DNA of 62,606 bases from a virus. Below are positions 40,542 through 49,813 of this stretch, in pieces. Where the stretch lies: IMG/VR virus record IMGVR_UViG_3300035703_000095, positions 1 through 62,606 of that record. One strand, given 5' to 3'. A program made the position numbers and the translations under genes. The notes under the pieces were generated by a model that saw nothing but the letters and a program-made list of their open reading frames with translations, made no database searches and had not been told where the DNA came from. The number at the start of each line of letters is the position of its first letter. Position 1 is the stretch's first letter.

Positions 40542-42632
40542 ATGGCACCTCTATTATCAAGAATTGCTGGAAAAGATTTGACGGTAATATCAAATATTAT
40601 TAGAAAACTTACTAATATAGAATACGCTGTTATTGCTGGCGGCGGCGGGGGCGCTGGAGAGCTTGGTGGTGGAGGAGGAGCAGGAGGTTTCAGAGTAGGA
40701 ACTTTAAGTATTTCCATGGGCACTTCTTATCCCGTTACGGTTGGGGGAGCAGGTAGTTATGCATATAGTAATCCAGATGGAAATCCAGCTGTTGCTCTTT
40801 ATTATTATGGAACTCCTGGGCAACCTTCTAGTTTTGGACCCATAACTGCTACAGGTGGTGGTGGTGGAACTGGATATTGGAGCACTGCATTTCCGGGAGG
40901 ATCTGGTGGTGGTGGATCTCAAGGTATAGGTGGATATGGAATAAATCCAACAACACCTGCACCTCTTGGAGGTCCTTTTGCAAGAACAGAAGGTTATCCC
41001 GGTGGTACAGGAAATGCTTATGGTATGGGTGGCGGTGGCGGAGCTGGATCTGCTGGAGGCGATCACTTATCAGGAACAGGTCCTACTCCTCCATCAGGAA
41101 ATGGTGGCAATGGAGCTCCTGTAGATTGGCCAGAAATACCTGCTAGTTATGGAGTTTCTGGACCTGCACCAGGACGTTGGTTTGCTGGAGGTGGTGGAGG
41201 TGGTGGTGGAGCTCCTGGATATTCAAGAGCTTTTCCAGGATCTCCAGGTATTGCAGGAAATACTTATGGTGCCGGTGGGCAAGGTGGAGGAACTCCATCT
41301 TCCACTGGTAGTACTGGTTATGCTGGAATTGTGATGCTAAGAGCACCAATCAATTTTGGATATTCTGGGTCGGGATATACTACTAATGCATCTCCAACTC
41401 ATAGAGTTTTTATATTTACAAGTCCAGGATCAATTGCATTTAATTCTGTCCCAGAGCCAGCATATTTTGTATCACCATCAACAAGTTCGGTTAATGAAGG
41501 TTCTAGTGTAACATTTACTGTCAATACGGTTAATGTACCAAATGGCACTACTTTATATTGGACCACAAGTGCAGTTTCTGGATCTGTTAATTCATCAGAC
41601 TTTAATGATTCTGTAACTTCAGGTTCCTTTACAATTACGTCTGGTTCTGGAACAATTACAAGAACTTTAAGTAATGATGTTACATCAGAAGGTTCTGAAA
41701 GTTTTCAATTAGAAATTAGAACAGGATCTACCTCTGGACCTATTGTTGCAACAAGTTCCACAGTAACAATTAATGATACTTCAACTCCTGCATTTACTGT
41801 AACAGGAGGAACTAAAGTTACATCAGGATCTTACACATATCATTATTTCTACAATACAAGTTCCTATACAATTACGGGAAATACAACAGGTTATTCTTTT
41901 GATTGGTTATTGGTTGCTGGTGGCGGCGCTGGTGGAAATGGATATAGCAACGGAGGATCAGGGGGTGGCGGTGCTGGTGGTATGAAAACAGGAACAGTTA
42001 GCAGTGCTTCTCCTGGAACAAGATCATTCACTATTGGAAGTGGTGGTACAGCTGCAAATAAATACAGTTTAAACTCATCATCTAATGGATCCCCATCATC
42101 TGCGACTTTACCGGATGGGACTCTTGTTTCTGTAACAGGGGGTGGAGTAGGATTAGGTATTGCCGAGTCACTATCCAGTGCTAATGGTGGATCTGGAGGT
42201 GGTGGTAGTTTTGGAGCAGTTTCAACTTATGGTACTGGTGTTTCCGGTGAGGGAAATAATGGCGGCGGGGGTGCATCTGCAGCTGCTGGAGGCGGTGGTG
42301 GTAAAGGTGCTGTAGGTGGTAATGGAGTTCAAAGTCTAAATGGAGGTCCCGGAGGAATTGGTGCTGCTTGGGTTGATGGTTCTTATTATGCAGGCGGCGG
42401 TGGTGGCGGCGCAAGAAATGGTGGCCAACCTGGAGGTTCTGGTGGCCTCGGTGGTGGCGGTGCAGGCGGAAATGGTACTAACAGTGGCAATTCAAGTGGA
42501 GCAAATGGTGCATCAGGAACTCCAGGAACTGGCGGAGGTGGTGGAGGAGCTGGATATGAAGCTGATCAATATGGTGGTCAAGCAGGTGCTGGAGGTCCAG
42601 GAATTTTTGCTATCCGATATTTAACTCCATAA
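40542..42632 (+). CDS. Glycine-rich adhesin with a Calx-beta-like domain
   Basis: The 696-residue protein has two glycine-rich domains (about 25-265 and 460-690), each opening with a strand pair (EYAVIAGGGGGAG; FDWLLVAGGGAGG) and full of GGGGGxG loops, like the polyglycine sandwich of T4-type fibre adhesins (gp38 of S16). Between them, about 300-415, is a Calx-beta-like domain (VNEGSSVTFTVNT, TITRTLSNDVTSEGSESFQLEI). It is probably a receptor-binding tip of a fibre and follows the previous fibre by three bases. Confidence 0.72.
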   Translation: MAPLLSRIAGKDLTVISNIIRKLTNIEYAVIAGGGGGAGELGGGGGAGGFRVGTLSISMGTSYPVTVGGAGSYAYSNPDGNPAVALYYYGTPGQPSSFGPITATGGGGGTGYWSTAFPGGSGGGGSQGIGGYGINPTTPAPLGGPFARTEGYPGGTGNAYGMGGGGGAGSAGGDHLSGTGPTPPSGNGGNGAPVDWPEIPASYGVSGPAPGRWFAGGGGGGGGAPGYSRAFPGSPGIAGNTYGAGGQGGGTPSSTGSTGYAGIVMLRAPINFGYSGSGYTTNASPTHRVFIFTSPGSIAFNSVPEPAYFVSPSTSSVNEGSSVTFTVNTVNVPNGTTLYWTTSAVSGSVNSSDFNDSVTSGSFTITSGSGTITRTLSNDVTSEGSESFQLEIRTGSTSGPIVATSSTVTINDTSTPAFTVTGGTKVTSGSYTYHYFYNTSSYTITGNTTGYSFDWLLVAGGGAGGNGYSNGGSGGGGAGGMKTGTVSSASPGTRSFTIGSGGTAANKYSLNSSSNGSPSSATLPDGTLVSVTGGGVGLGIAESLSSANGGSGGGGSFGAVSTYGTGVSGEGNNGGGGASAAAGGGGGKGAVGGNGVQSLNGGPGGIGAAWVDGSYYAGGGGGGARNGGQPGGSGGLGGGGAGGNGTNSGNSSGANGASGTPGTGGGGGGAGYEADQYGGQAGAGGPGIFAIRYLTP

Positions 42633-42652
42633 TAAAGATTCTCCTCTGAATT

Positions 42653-42660
42653 TATAAATA
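42653..42660 (+). promoter_or_regulatory. Exact T4 late promoter (TATAAATA)
   Basis: TATAAATA at 42653-42660, 29 bases before the GTG start at 42689, in the gap between two fibre genes. Confidence 0.85.
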
Positions 42661-42688
42661 GAAACAATAGAAGAGTAATAGAAGATCT

Positions 42689-44101
42689 GTGGCACTTAAT
42701 TTTCCAGATAACCCTACAATAGGTTATGTCTACGTAGATTCTACTTCAAATTTTAGTTATGAATGGGATGGAACGGTATGGAAAAGTTATACCGGTGCCA
42801 GTTCAAGCAATATTAAAATTCTTGATGATATTTCTGGTTCTTTTAATGGTATTACAACTTCATTTACACTAACCAGTTCTGGAAATCTTGTTTATCCACC
42901 AACACCACAATCTCTAATTATCAATGTAGGTGGCGTTATTCAAGATCCATCTGATGACTATTCAGTATCAGACTCTAGCATCTCATTTTCAACTGCACCA
43001 GAACCAGGACTTTCGTTCTCTGGTATTTTATTAGGATCTGCAATTCCTATTGCATATGCAAATGATGGAAACCTTTATATTCGCAAAAATTACACTGGGG
43101 CTGGTACAACAGGACCTTTTGATATTGTAGAGGGGTATACTCCAGGTAACTTAGATGTTTATCGTAATGGTGTCAGATTAGTTTATGAAACGGATTTCGT
43201 TGGTACTAGTGGAACAAACTTTTTCTTATCAGAAGTAGCAACTGTTAATGATGAAATTGAAGCAGTTGCATATCAGATAACTTCTTTAGTTCAATCATCA
43301 TCTAACTTAGATAATCTAAATGTTATTGGAATTACGACGACTGGAAGATTAAATGTAAGTACAAATGCTGTAGTATCTGGCATACTAACTGCGACTGGTG
43401 GATTTGTAGGAAGTTTAACTGGAACATCATCACTTTCGCAGGGATTAACTGGCAATCCAAATATAACTGTTAATAATATTACAGGTACTGCAGCTACATT
43501 TTCAGGGAATGTAACAATTGGTGGCACATTAACTTATGAGGATGTGACCAATATTGATTCTATTGGATTGGTTACCGCAAGATCTGGAATAAGAATTACA
43601 AGCGGTGGATTAAATGTAGTTGGAGTAACAACTTCTACTGGAGGATTTGTAGGAAATTTAACTGGTACTGCATCAACTGCAGGTGTTGCCACTTATGCAT
43701 CAACTGCTGGTGTATCTACTTCTTCACAAGGACTTACCGGAACACCAAATATATCAGTAGGAACAGTCAACTCTTCAAAAATAGATCTTTCGGGACAATA
43801 TGTTCAATCTATTAATGCTGTAGGAGCACTGGATATTAACTGCAGTACTGGTAATTATTTTACCAAAACAATAAGCTCAAATAGTATATTCACTTTCAGT
43901 AATGTTCCTTCTTCCCGTGCTTATAGTTTCACTTTAGAATTAACACACACCAGTGGATCAGTTACTTGGCCAAGCGAAGTTAAATGGCCCACAGACAGTA
44001 CGCCAACTTTAACTACTGGAAAAACACATTTGTTTGTATTTGTTACAGACGACGGAGGAAGTCGCTGGCGCGGTGGAGCACTTGTTGATTATGTAAACTG
44101 A
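42689..44101 (+). CDS. Tail fibre protein (GTG start)
   Basis: The start is GTG at 42689, 29 bases after an exact late promoter. The 470-residue protein opens with FPDNPTIGYVYVD and YEWDGTVWKSYTG, a common fibre attachment module, then two beta domains (IINVGGVIQDPSDDY; VYRNGVRLVYETDF), a shaft sharing VTIGGTLTYEDVTNIDSIGL with the fibre at 38502, and the shared C-terminal tip (WPSEVKWPTDSTP, FVTDDGGSRWRG). Confidence 0.78.
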   Translation: MALNFPDNPTIGYVYVDSTSNFSYEWDGTVWKSYTGASSSNIKILDDISGSFNGITTSFTLTSSGNLVYPPTPQSLIINVGGVIQDPSDDYSVSDSSISFSTAPEPGLSFSGILLGSAIPIAYANDGNLYIRKNYTGAGTTGPFDIVEGYTPGNLDVYRNGVRLVYETDFVGTSGTNFFLSEVATVNDEIEAVAYQITSLVQSSSNLDNLNVIGITTTGRLNVSTNAVVSGILTATGGFVGSLTGTSSLSQGLTGNPNITVNNITGTAATFSGNVTIGGTLTYEDVTNIDSIGLVTARSGIRITSGGLNVVGVTTSTGGFVGNLTGTASTAGVATYASTAGVSTSSQGLTGTPNISVGTVNSSKIDLSGQYVQSINAVGALDINCSTGNYFTKTISSNSIFTFSNVPSSRAYSFTLELTHTSGSVTWPSEVKWPTDSTPTLTTGKTHLFVFVTDDGGSRWRGGALVDYVN

Positions 44102-44109
44102 GGTAGATT

Positions 44110-45291
44110 ATGGATCCCCTTTCCCAAAAAATTTTATTGGCTTCATCGAGTAGTGGTGAAGAATACTGGATTAGATATTCCAATTTTGCCACAAATAGAT
44201 TTCCTGGAGGTCTTTTACTTGATAATGATGGAAATATAGTTGGTAGTGGTTGGATATATTCAGGATCGGCATCAATATGGTATCCTTGGCATTGGAAATT
44301 AAATAGAAAAGGTGATATTCTCAACAACCTCGTCTGTAGTGATTATCCAACCGTCTCTATAGCAGGTGCATTTGTAACTCAACTTCCAAGTGGGGGAGAT
44401 TATATCTTCACAAATGGAGACTGGAGAACAAGAAGGGGAACAGATTTTACAGAAGGATCTAGAATCTCTGGATTAGGTGGTGGATATATTACTGATAGTT
44501 CTGGAAACTCTTATGGTGGTCTATACTCTATCGATAGTAATCTAAATCTTCGATGGGGAGTTGCACAAGGTGGTGTTGGTTACATTGCGAGAAGAACTGA
44601 CGGTAATATTATTCTTCCAAGCAATACTCCTAGCACCCCAGGAGATGCCAATTTACTTGTATTCGATTCTTCTAATGGATCTCTAGTATCATCATATAAA
44701 ACTTCTGGTGCTACTGACCATTACGCACAATCAACTGCTGTAGATAGTTCAGGGAATATGTATTGGGGAGGAGGGTATTCTATTTCTTCTTATGGTGCTT
44801 TAATATATAAACTCAACTCCGCCGGATCTTTGCTATGGTATTATTATAAGTATTCATTAGGACTTGGTGTTTATCCAAGCTCAGTCATTGGTATTGATTT
44901 TGATAGTGAAGGAAATGTTTATATTCAGACAGGATCTTATTTGTTTAAATTAAACTCTTCTGGCACTCCTCAGTGGTGCGTGAACATTTTTGGTTCAGAT
45001 ATTACATTTCAACTAAATCCAAGAGCGTTCAGGATTTTTGGATCATCAATTTATATTAGTACTAGAAATGCTCTTTTAAAATTACCTTTAGATGTTACAT
45101 CAATACCCAATGGAACTTATGGTCCTGCAACTTTCCAAACAGTAACTGCTAGTCTTACTAGTGATGTTCTTCCATCTGCATCATGGTCTTCTTATTCTGA
45201 GAGTCAACCAACTTATACATCCCCAACAATTGGATCACAATTTGGAACTTTTTCCACATCATCCGCCTTTAATAATATCTACCAATTCTAA
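44110..45291 (+). CDS. Beta-propeller-like protein in the fibre locus
   Basis: The 393-residue protein has blade-like repeats with the pattern GGLLLDNDGNIVGSG, GYITDSSGNSYGG, AVDSSGNMYWGGG and IDFDSEGNVYIQTG, as in PQQ/SBBP-type propellers. There is no signal peptide and no fibre shaft. Lying eight bases after a fibre gene and before a fibre assembly gene, it is probably a virion adhesin or decoration (inference). Confidence 0.65.
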   Translation: MDPLSQKILLASSSSGEEYWIRYSNFATNRFPGGLLLDNDGNIVGSGWIYSGSASIWYPWHWKLNRKGDILNNLVCSDYPTVSIAGAFVTQLPSGGDYIFTNGDWRTRRGTDFTEGSRISGLGGGYITDSSGNSYGGLYSIDSNLNLRWGVAQGGVGYIARRTDGNIILPSNTPSTPGDANLLVFDSSNGSLVSSYKTSGATDHYAQSTAVDSSGNMYWGGGYSISSYGALIYKLNSAGSLLWYYYKYSLGLGVYPSSVIGIDFDSEGNVYIQTGSYLFKLNSSGTPQWCVNIFGSDITFQLNPRAFRIFGSSIYISTRNALLKLPLDVTSIPNGTYGPATFQTVTASLTSDVLPSASWSSYSESQPTYTSPTIGSQFGTFSTSSAFNNIYQF

Positions 45292-45303
45292 TAGGTTAAA
45301 AAA

Positions 45304-45771
45304 ATGTACGCTCTAATTAAAAATAATTCTGTTGCTAAGTATCCCATCGGATTAGGCGACTTAAAAAAAGAATATCCAAATACTTCTTTTCCTTCTCGAT
45401 TTTCGGAGTTTGATCTTACAGATTATGGTGTTGTTGAGGTAGTTTCTACGGAAGTCCCTAGTTATAATCCAGATGCTGAAAGAGTTATTGAAGGAACACC
45501 ATCATTAAAAGATGATGTTTGGGAACAAGTTTGGGTTATCGAACCTCTTTCTGCTGAAGAACAACAACAAATCTTAAATAATAAAGTTTCTTCCGTTAGA
45601 TCTCAAAGAGATAGACTCCTACAAGAAACAGATTGGGTTGTTATAAAAGCAAAAGAGACTGACACAAATCTTTCTGCAGGATTTAAAGAGTATCGTCAAG
45701 CACTTAGAGATATTACAGAACAAGAAGGATTCCCGCATAATATAATTTGGCCAATTAAACCAAATTTTTAA
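45304..45771 (+). CDS. Tail fibre assembly-like protein
   Basis: A 155-residue protein. The C-terminal half (SVRSQRDRLLQETDWVVIK, then YRQALRDITEQEGFPHNIIW) matches the family of phage tail fibre assembly chaperones (Caudovirales tail assembly). It follows the propeller gene by 12 bases and likely helps fold or attach neighbouring fibres. Confidence 0.78.
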   Translation: MYALIKNNSVAKYPIGLGDLKKEYPNTSFPSRFSEFDLTDYGVVEVVSTEVPSYNPDAERVIEGTPSLKDDVWEQVWVIEPLSAEEQQQILNNKVSSVRSQRDRLLQETDWVVIKAKETDTNLSAGFKEYRQALRDITEQEGFPHNIIWPIKPNF

Positions 45772-45778
45772 AATTATC

Positions 45779-45785
45779 ATAAATA
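45779..45785 (+). promoter_or_regulatory. Late promoter
   Basis: CATAAATAC contains ATAAATA at 45779-45785, 21 bases before the ATG at 45806. Confidence 0.6.
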
Positions 45786-45805
45786 CCTAAAAATAGCCAT
45801 AAAAA

Positions 45806-46870
45806 ATGTCTAGAGCATCCAATCTTGCGGGATTTGTAACAAGTATAACTCCAGTTAATAATCTATCTGTTGGTGTTGTTACTGCAACAAGTTTTATTGG
45901 AGATGGATCAGGACTCACTGGTATTGTTGGTTCTGGATCTGGAATAATTATACTTGATGGTAATGTTACTGTAGGAACAGCAGGAACAATTAATTTTGGT
46001 GAAAATTTAAGTGTATCTCCAATTTCTGCGGGATTGGTAACTGTAACTGGCAGTTCTTATGTAAACACTGCTGGTGTATCGACTTATGCAAGCACTGCAG
46101 GAATTTCAACATATACTTCAGAATGGATTCTTGGTGCTAATGGGTCAACTGATTATACTTTCACTGGCCCTGGATTTACTACGGCAACCAATGACCCAAC
46201 TTTATTCTTAATAAGAGGTCAACAGTATAGATTTACAAATACAATGGGTATACACCCATTTAGAATTCAAAGCACTCCAAATGGATCTGTTGGTACTCAG
46301 TACAATACTGGAATCACCAACAATGATGTAACGAATGGCACATTAACTTGGAACGTTAATTTTAATGCTCCAGATATTTTATATTATCAATGTACTTCCC
46401 ATGCATCAATGGGTGGAAAAATTTATATTTTAAATGCTGGCATATCATCAGATACAAGTATTAACACAACTGGCATTGTAACCGCATCAACCTTTGATGC
46501 CTTTAGTGGCAGACTAAGGAATGTAGAACTTGAAAATTACTCTGAAAGAGTTTATAACTTAGGTAACACTGGAGTATCAACAACAATAAATCTAGTCAAT
46601 GGAAACTTTGTAACTGCAACCCTTACTGATGACTGTACATTTACTTTCAACACAGGTATCTCTACAGGTGCAGTTTCATTTACTTTATTCCTAACAAATG
46701 ATGCAACTCCCAATAGATCTATTACTTGGCCTGTATCTGTAAAATGGCCAAATAATATAATTCCAACAAGAACAACTGCTGCAAGTAAATCTGACGTATA
46801 TACATTTTTTACTTATGATAATGGAACATCTTGGTATGGAAATCTAACACTATTCAATTATCCAACCTAA
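45806..46870 (+). CDS. Tail fibre protein with a cupredoxin-like domain
   Basis: The 354-residue fibre has the FIGDGSGLTGIVG motif near residue 30. A domain at about 110-212 resembles a cupredoxin: DYTFTGPGF, an IHPFRIQ strand with His150, and the C-terminal loop YYQCTSHASMGGKIYIL with Cys196, His199 and Met202, the set expected for a type 1 copper site. The last 110 residues are the shared fibre tip (WPVSVKWPNNIIPTR, FFTYDNGTSWYGNL). Copper binding is inferred. Confidence 0.75.
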   Translation: MSRASNLAGFVTSITPVNNLSVGVVTATSFIGDGSGLTGIVGSGSGIIILDGNVTVGTAGTINFGENLSVSPISAGLVTVTGSSYVNTAGVSTYASTAGISTYTSEWILGANGSTDYTFTGPGFTTATNDPTLFLIRGQQYRFTNTMGIHPFRIQSTPNGSVGTQYNTGITNNDVTNGTLTWNVNFNAPDILYYQCTSHASMGGKIYILNAGISSDTSINTTGIVTASTFDAFSGRLRNVELENYSERVYNLGNTGVSTTINLVNGNFVTATLTDDCTFTFNTGISTGAVSFTLFLTNDATPNRSITWPVSVKWPNNIIPTRTTAASKSDVYTFFTYDNGTSWYGNLTLFNYPT

Positions 46871-46884
46871 GTTAAGGTAAAGTT

Positions 46885-48135
46885 ATGTCTTTTATTCATA
46901 ACAGAATCCGAAAAGGACCAATGTTTCCGCAAGGATCAGTAACTTTTAATGCTCCCGGAAACTGGACTTCTCCTGCAAGAATTTATTCAGTTACAGTATC
47001 GGGACAAGGTGCTGCCGGCAATCCAGGAGAAGCAGGAGTTGCAGGATCTGCTGGAGATGGAAACCCGGGAACTCCGGGAACTAATGGTTCTGGAGGATCT
47101 GGTGGAGCTGGTGGTACAGGAAATCCAGGAAACCATGGTAATGGAGGTGGTGGAGGAGGTGGTGGTGCTATGGGAAGATCGGGAAACCCAACTCTGCTAG
47201 GCGTTCCCGGATCGAATGCCGCAACAGTAATAATCCCATTTTCTGCGGGAACTGGTGGAGCAGCAGCTAATGCTGTTTCAACACCAGCAAATCCTGGATT
47301 TGCTGGAAATACTGGAAATGCAGGATCTGGTAATCCAGGATCTGCAGGTAATCCAGGAACTGCCGGAAGTGCAGGAAGTCCTGGTTTTTCCAATCCAGGA
47401 GGTGCAGGAAGTCCTGGAGCAAATGGAAATATAGGAGCATTTTCCTCTGCCTTGGGGATTGTTTTCCCAGGTGGAGCTGGTGGTACTGGTGGCACTGGAA
47501 ACCCAGGAACCGGAGGAAATGCTGGAACAGGAGGAAATGCGGGAAATCCAGGATCTGTAGGAGGAACTGGAAATCCTGGAGTAGGGGGTAATGGTGGTGG
47601 TAGTGGTTCTGGTGGAGGTGGTGGAGGTAATAGTCCAGCTCCAAGTGGAAATCCTGGAACTGGTGGCGCAGGTGGAGGGGGTGGTCTTGGAGGAAACCCA
47701 GGAGGATTTTCTGGCGTTGCTGGATCTCCAGGATCTCCATCTCTTCCTTCTGGTGGTGATGGTGGGACTAATCCGACGCCCGGTAGTGGATATCCATTTC
47801 CCGTTACGCAAGCAACATGGGGTGGATCTGGTGGATATGGCGGATCTCCAGGAAATCCTGGTTCTCGTTATGCTGGAGGCGGTGGCGGAGGTGGTGCTGG
47901 TGGATTTGGTGGATTTGGAACACCAGGAACCACAGGAGCTTCAGGAAATCCTGGTTCTGGAGCGACAGCAGGAACTTCAGGATTTCCAGGATCATCTGGT
48001 TCATCAAACCCAGGATCGGCAGGATTGAGTGCAACTCCTGCATCATCATATCCAGTTCAGGTTGCGGCATCAACCGTCTATCCAATAACTGTTGGACCTG
48101 GTGGTTATATAACCATCTCTTGGACCACTCAATAA
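46885..48135 (+). CDS. Collagen-like glycine-rich fibre protein
   Basis: The 416-residue protein has a short N-terminal beta module (SVTFNAPGNWTSPARIYSV) and about 340 residues rich in Gly-X-Y triplets, many GNP, GTP or GSP with proline in the Y position (GNPGTPGTNG, GSPGFSNPGG). GGGGGGGG-type loops occur too. It ends with YPITVGPGGYITISWTTQ. It may form collagen-like triple helices or polyglycine-II sheets. It begins a cassette repeated at 51823 and lies close to three 2OG oxygenase genes. Confidence 0.72.
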   Translation: MSFIHNRIRKGPMFPQGSVTFNAPGNWTSPARIYSVTVSGQGAAGNPGEAGVAGSAGDGNPGTPGTNGSGGSGGAGGTGNPGNHGNGGGGGGGGAMGRSGNPTLLGVPGSNAATVIIPFSAGTGGAAANAVSTPANPGFAGNTGNAGSGNPGSAGNPGTAGSAGSPGFSNPGGAGSPGANGNIGAFSSALGIVFPGGAGGTGGTGNPGTGGNAGTGGNAGNPGSVGGTGNPGVGGNGGGSGSGGGGGGNSPAPSGNPGTGGAGGGGGLGGNPGGFSGVAGSPGSPSLPSGGDGGTNPTPGSGYPFPVTQATWGGSGGYGGSPGNPGSRYAGGGGGGGAGGFGGFGTPGTTGASGNPGSGATAGTSGFPGSSGSSNPGSAGLSATPASSYPVQVAASTVYPITVGPGGYITISWTTQ

Positions 48136-48141
48136 TAAATA
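48135..48141 (+). promoter_or_regulatory. Late promoter
   Basis: AATAATAAATAATAA contains ATAAATA at 48135-48141, overlapping the collagen-like gene stop and 22 bases before the ATG at 48163. The same sequence follows the paralogous gene at 53238. Confidence 0.6.
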
Positions 48142-48162
48142 ATAAAGAAACTTTGATATGAA

Positions 48163-48609
48163 ATGAAAAATAAAAAAGAATCTCAAATGAGGAAAAAAAT
48201 TAATGAATTTTATGAAAAACAAGAGTATCTGAGTATTCAACAAAATCCAAATCGTGCTAGATCGGTTACAGTTGGAACTGCATTTGGTGGTATTGTTGAA
48301 TTAATTGTAAGGTCTGATGTTGCAACAGTATGGGCTCAAATGCAACCAGTTGAAGCAATAGAATTGATGGAACAAATTGCAGCTGGTTGTGGTGTTGAAA
48401 TTGCGATGAGACCAAAACAAAACTTTGCAGCATGGAGAGGATGGGAAGAAGTTATTGATAGAGATATTTCAGTTAATAAACTTGAATGGAAAGGAGCCGC
48501 TCCATATCAATTAAACCAAAGGGAAGAAGAATTAAAATTACTAGAAGAACCAAAGAAAAAAAGAACCAGAAAAAAAGTTGAAAAGGAGGAAAAAGTAAAT
48601 GAAGAATGA
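48163..48609 (+). CDS. Cassette accessory protein A (copy 1)
   Basis: The 148-residue protein matches the one at 53272 along most of its length (RKKINEFYEKQEY, NRARSVTVGTAFGGIVE, PVEAIELMEQIAAG). The C-terminal 50 residues are Lys/Glu-rich. An in-frame ATG at 48187 is an alternative start. It always follows a collagen-like gene here, so a role as chaperone or attachment factor is inferred. Confidence 0.7.
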   Translation: MKNKKESQMRKKINEFYEKQEYLSIQQNPNRARSVTVGTAFGGIVELIVRSDVATVWAQMQPVEAIELMEQIAAGCGVEIAMRPKQNFAAWRGWEEVIDRDISVNKLEWKGAAPYQLNQREEELKLLEEPKKKRTRKKVEKEEKVNEE

Positions 48610-49168
48610 CTATTATGTTTTAGTTGATTACAACTTAAACCAAATCATCGACCATGTAAAGAAACTCCCAAACAATTGGGTTAATATTTCAGGTCTCCCA
48701 AATTACAGTGACCAAAAATTAGAAGATCTAACTTGGGCAGGGCATCCAACATTGGGATGGATTAATATATCATCACCAAAATTATCTGAATTTACATATA
48801 GTGACGAGTGGTTGGAAATTAATAAAAATAATTTAAAGAAATCTATTTCAGATGAAAGATCTACAATTCAAAATGAAGTATTGAATTACAAGGGCAATAA
48901 TATTGTTGCCAATGAGAAAAATAAAATTAATTTGTTGGTAAAAAATTCAATCTCCAGTGAAAGTTTTTATTGGAAATTTATAAATTCTCACCAACTGCTT
49001 TCAACTGAAGAAGTTAACACTCTATTGAATCTTTTGGATAATTATACACAAGAGTGTTATAATGAGGAAGCAAGATTATATTCTCTAGTAGATGAAATTG
49101 CAAATATTGATGATTTAATTTCTATTGAATTATCACCAAACTGGCCTGATACACTACTGGCAGAATAA
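48599..49168 (+). CDS. Cassette accessory protein B (copy 1)
   Basis: The 189-residue protein is a paralogue of the one at 53748: YYVLVDYNLNQIIDHVKKLP, the DLTWAGHPTLGWI strand pair, and a helical C-terminus. The layout resembles short tail fibre assembly proteins with an N-terminal beta domain and helices. It overlaps accessory gene A by 11 bases, so they are translated together. Confidence 0.7.
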   Translation: MKNDYYVLVDYNLNQIIDHVKKLPNNWVNISGLPNYSDQKLEDLTWAGHPTLGWINISSPKLSEFTYSDEWLEINKNNLKKSISDERSTIQNEVLNYKGNNIVANEKNKINLLVKNSISSESFYWKFINSHQLLSTEEVNTLLNLLDNYTQECYNEEARLYSLVDEIANIDDLISIELSPNWPDTLLAE

Positions 49169-49171
49169 ATA
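49165..49171 (+). promoter_or_regulatory. Late promoter
   Basis: ATAAATA at 49165-49171 overlaps the preceding stop codon and lies 21 bases before the ATG at 49192. Confidence 0.6.
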
Positions 49172-49191
49172 CACGAGATTGATTATTTTAT

Positions 49192-49812
49192 ATGGCTTTT
49201 CAAAGTGTTTGGTATTTTAGTAATTTACCAGAAGATATTGTAGAAATTATTGATAAAGATCTCTCATCCAACTTTGATTCCCAAATGGGAGATTCTATGT
49301 TGATTGGAGATGCATTAAACAAGGACAAAAGAAACTCAAGAAATGCATGGGTTCCTACCAATCATTGGTTGGGAGGTTTCATGTGGCACTATATTCAAAG
49401 AGCAAACAGGGAAAATTTTCTCTATGACTTGAGGAATATTGATGGTGAGAGTATGCAATATACTCAATATGGCCCTGGACAATTTTATGGTTGGCATAAT
49501 GATGCAGGAATTGCAGGGCATTATAAACCACAAGCAGTGGGAAATCGTGTCGATGGACTTGCAAGTGACTTTGTAAATGAAAATATTGAACTTGTAAGAA
49601 AACTTTCATTCGTAGTTCAACTTTCAGATCCTGATGATTATGAAGGTGGCAATTTCCAACTTCTCTCTGAGGATGGAAAGTCTTATTTCGCACCAAGAAA
49701 AAGAGGAACTGTAATTGTTTTTGATTCAAGAGCACAACATCGTGTCCTTAAAGTCACAAAAGGACTTCGTAAATCTCTTGTTGGTTGGGTAGTTGGTCCG
49801 AGGTGGAAGTGA
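49192..49812 (+). CDS. 2OG-Fe(II) oxygenase (PKHD-type hydroxylase-like)
   Basis: The 206-residue protein carries the iron triad: His102 and Asp104 in YGWHNDAG, and His183 in SRAQHRVLKV. Arg193 ten residues later fits 2-oxoglutarate binding. KLSFVVQLSDPDDYEGGNF is the typical strand between them. Such enzymes hydroxylate proteins or small molecules. Set among collagen-like fibres, prolyl or lysyl hydroxylation of fibre proteins is an attractive inference. It overlaps nothing but is one base from the next oxygenase. Confidence 0.87.
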   Translation: MAFQSVWYFSNLPEDIVEIIDKDLSSNFDSQMGDSMLIGDALNKDKRNSRNAWVPTNHWLGGFMWHYIQRANRENFLYDLRNIDGESMQYTQYGPGQFYGWHNDAGIAGHYKPQAVGNRVDGLASDFVNENIELVRKLSFVVQLSDPDDYEGGNFQLLSEDGKSYFAPRKRGTVIVFDSRAQHRVLKVTKGLRKSLVGWVVGPRWK

Positions 49813-49813
49813 T

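Noticed and set aside
46949-48085. Several long open frames on both strands within the first collagen-like gene
   Set aside because: Gly-X-Y codons (GGN CCN) leave other frames free of stops. The frames are low-complexity echoes (Leu/His/Gln- or Ser/Arg-rich) of the fibre gene.
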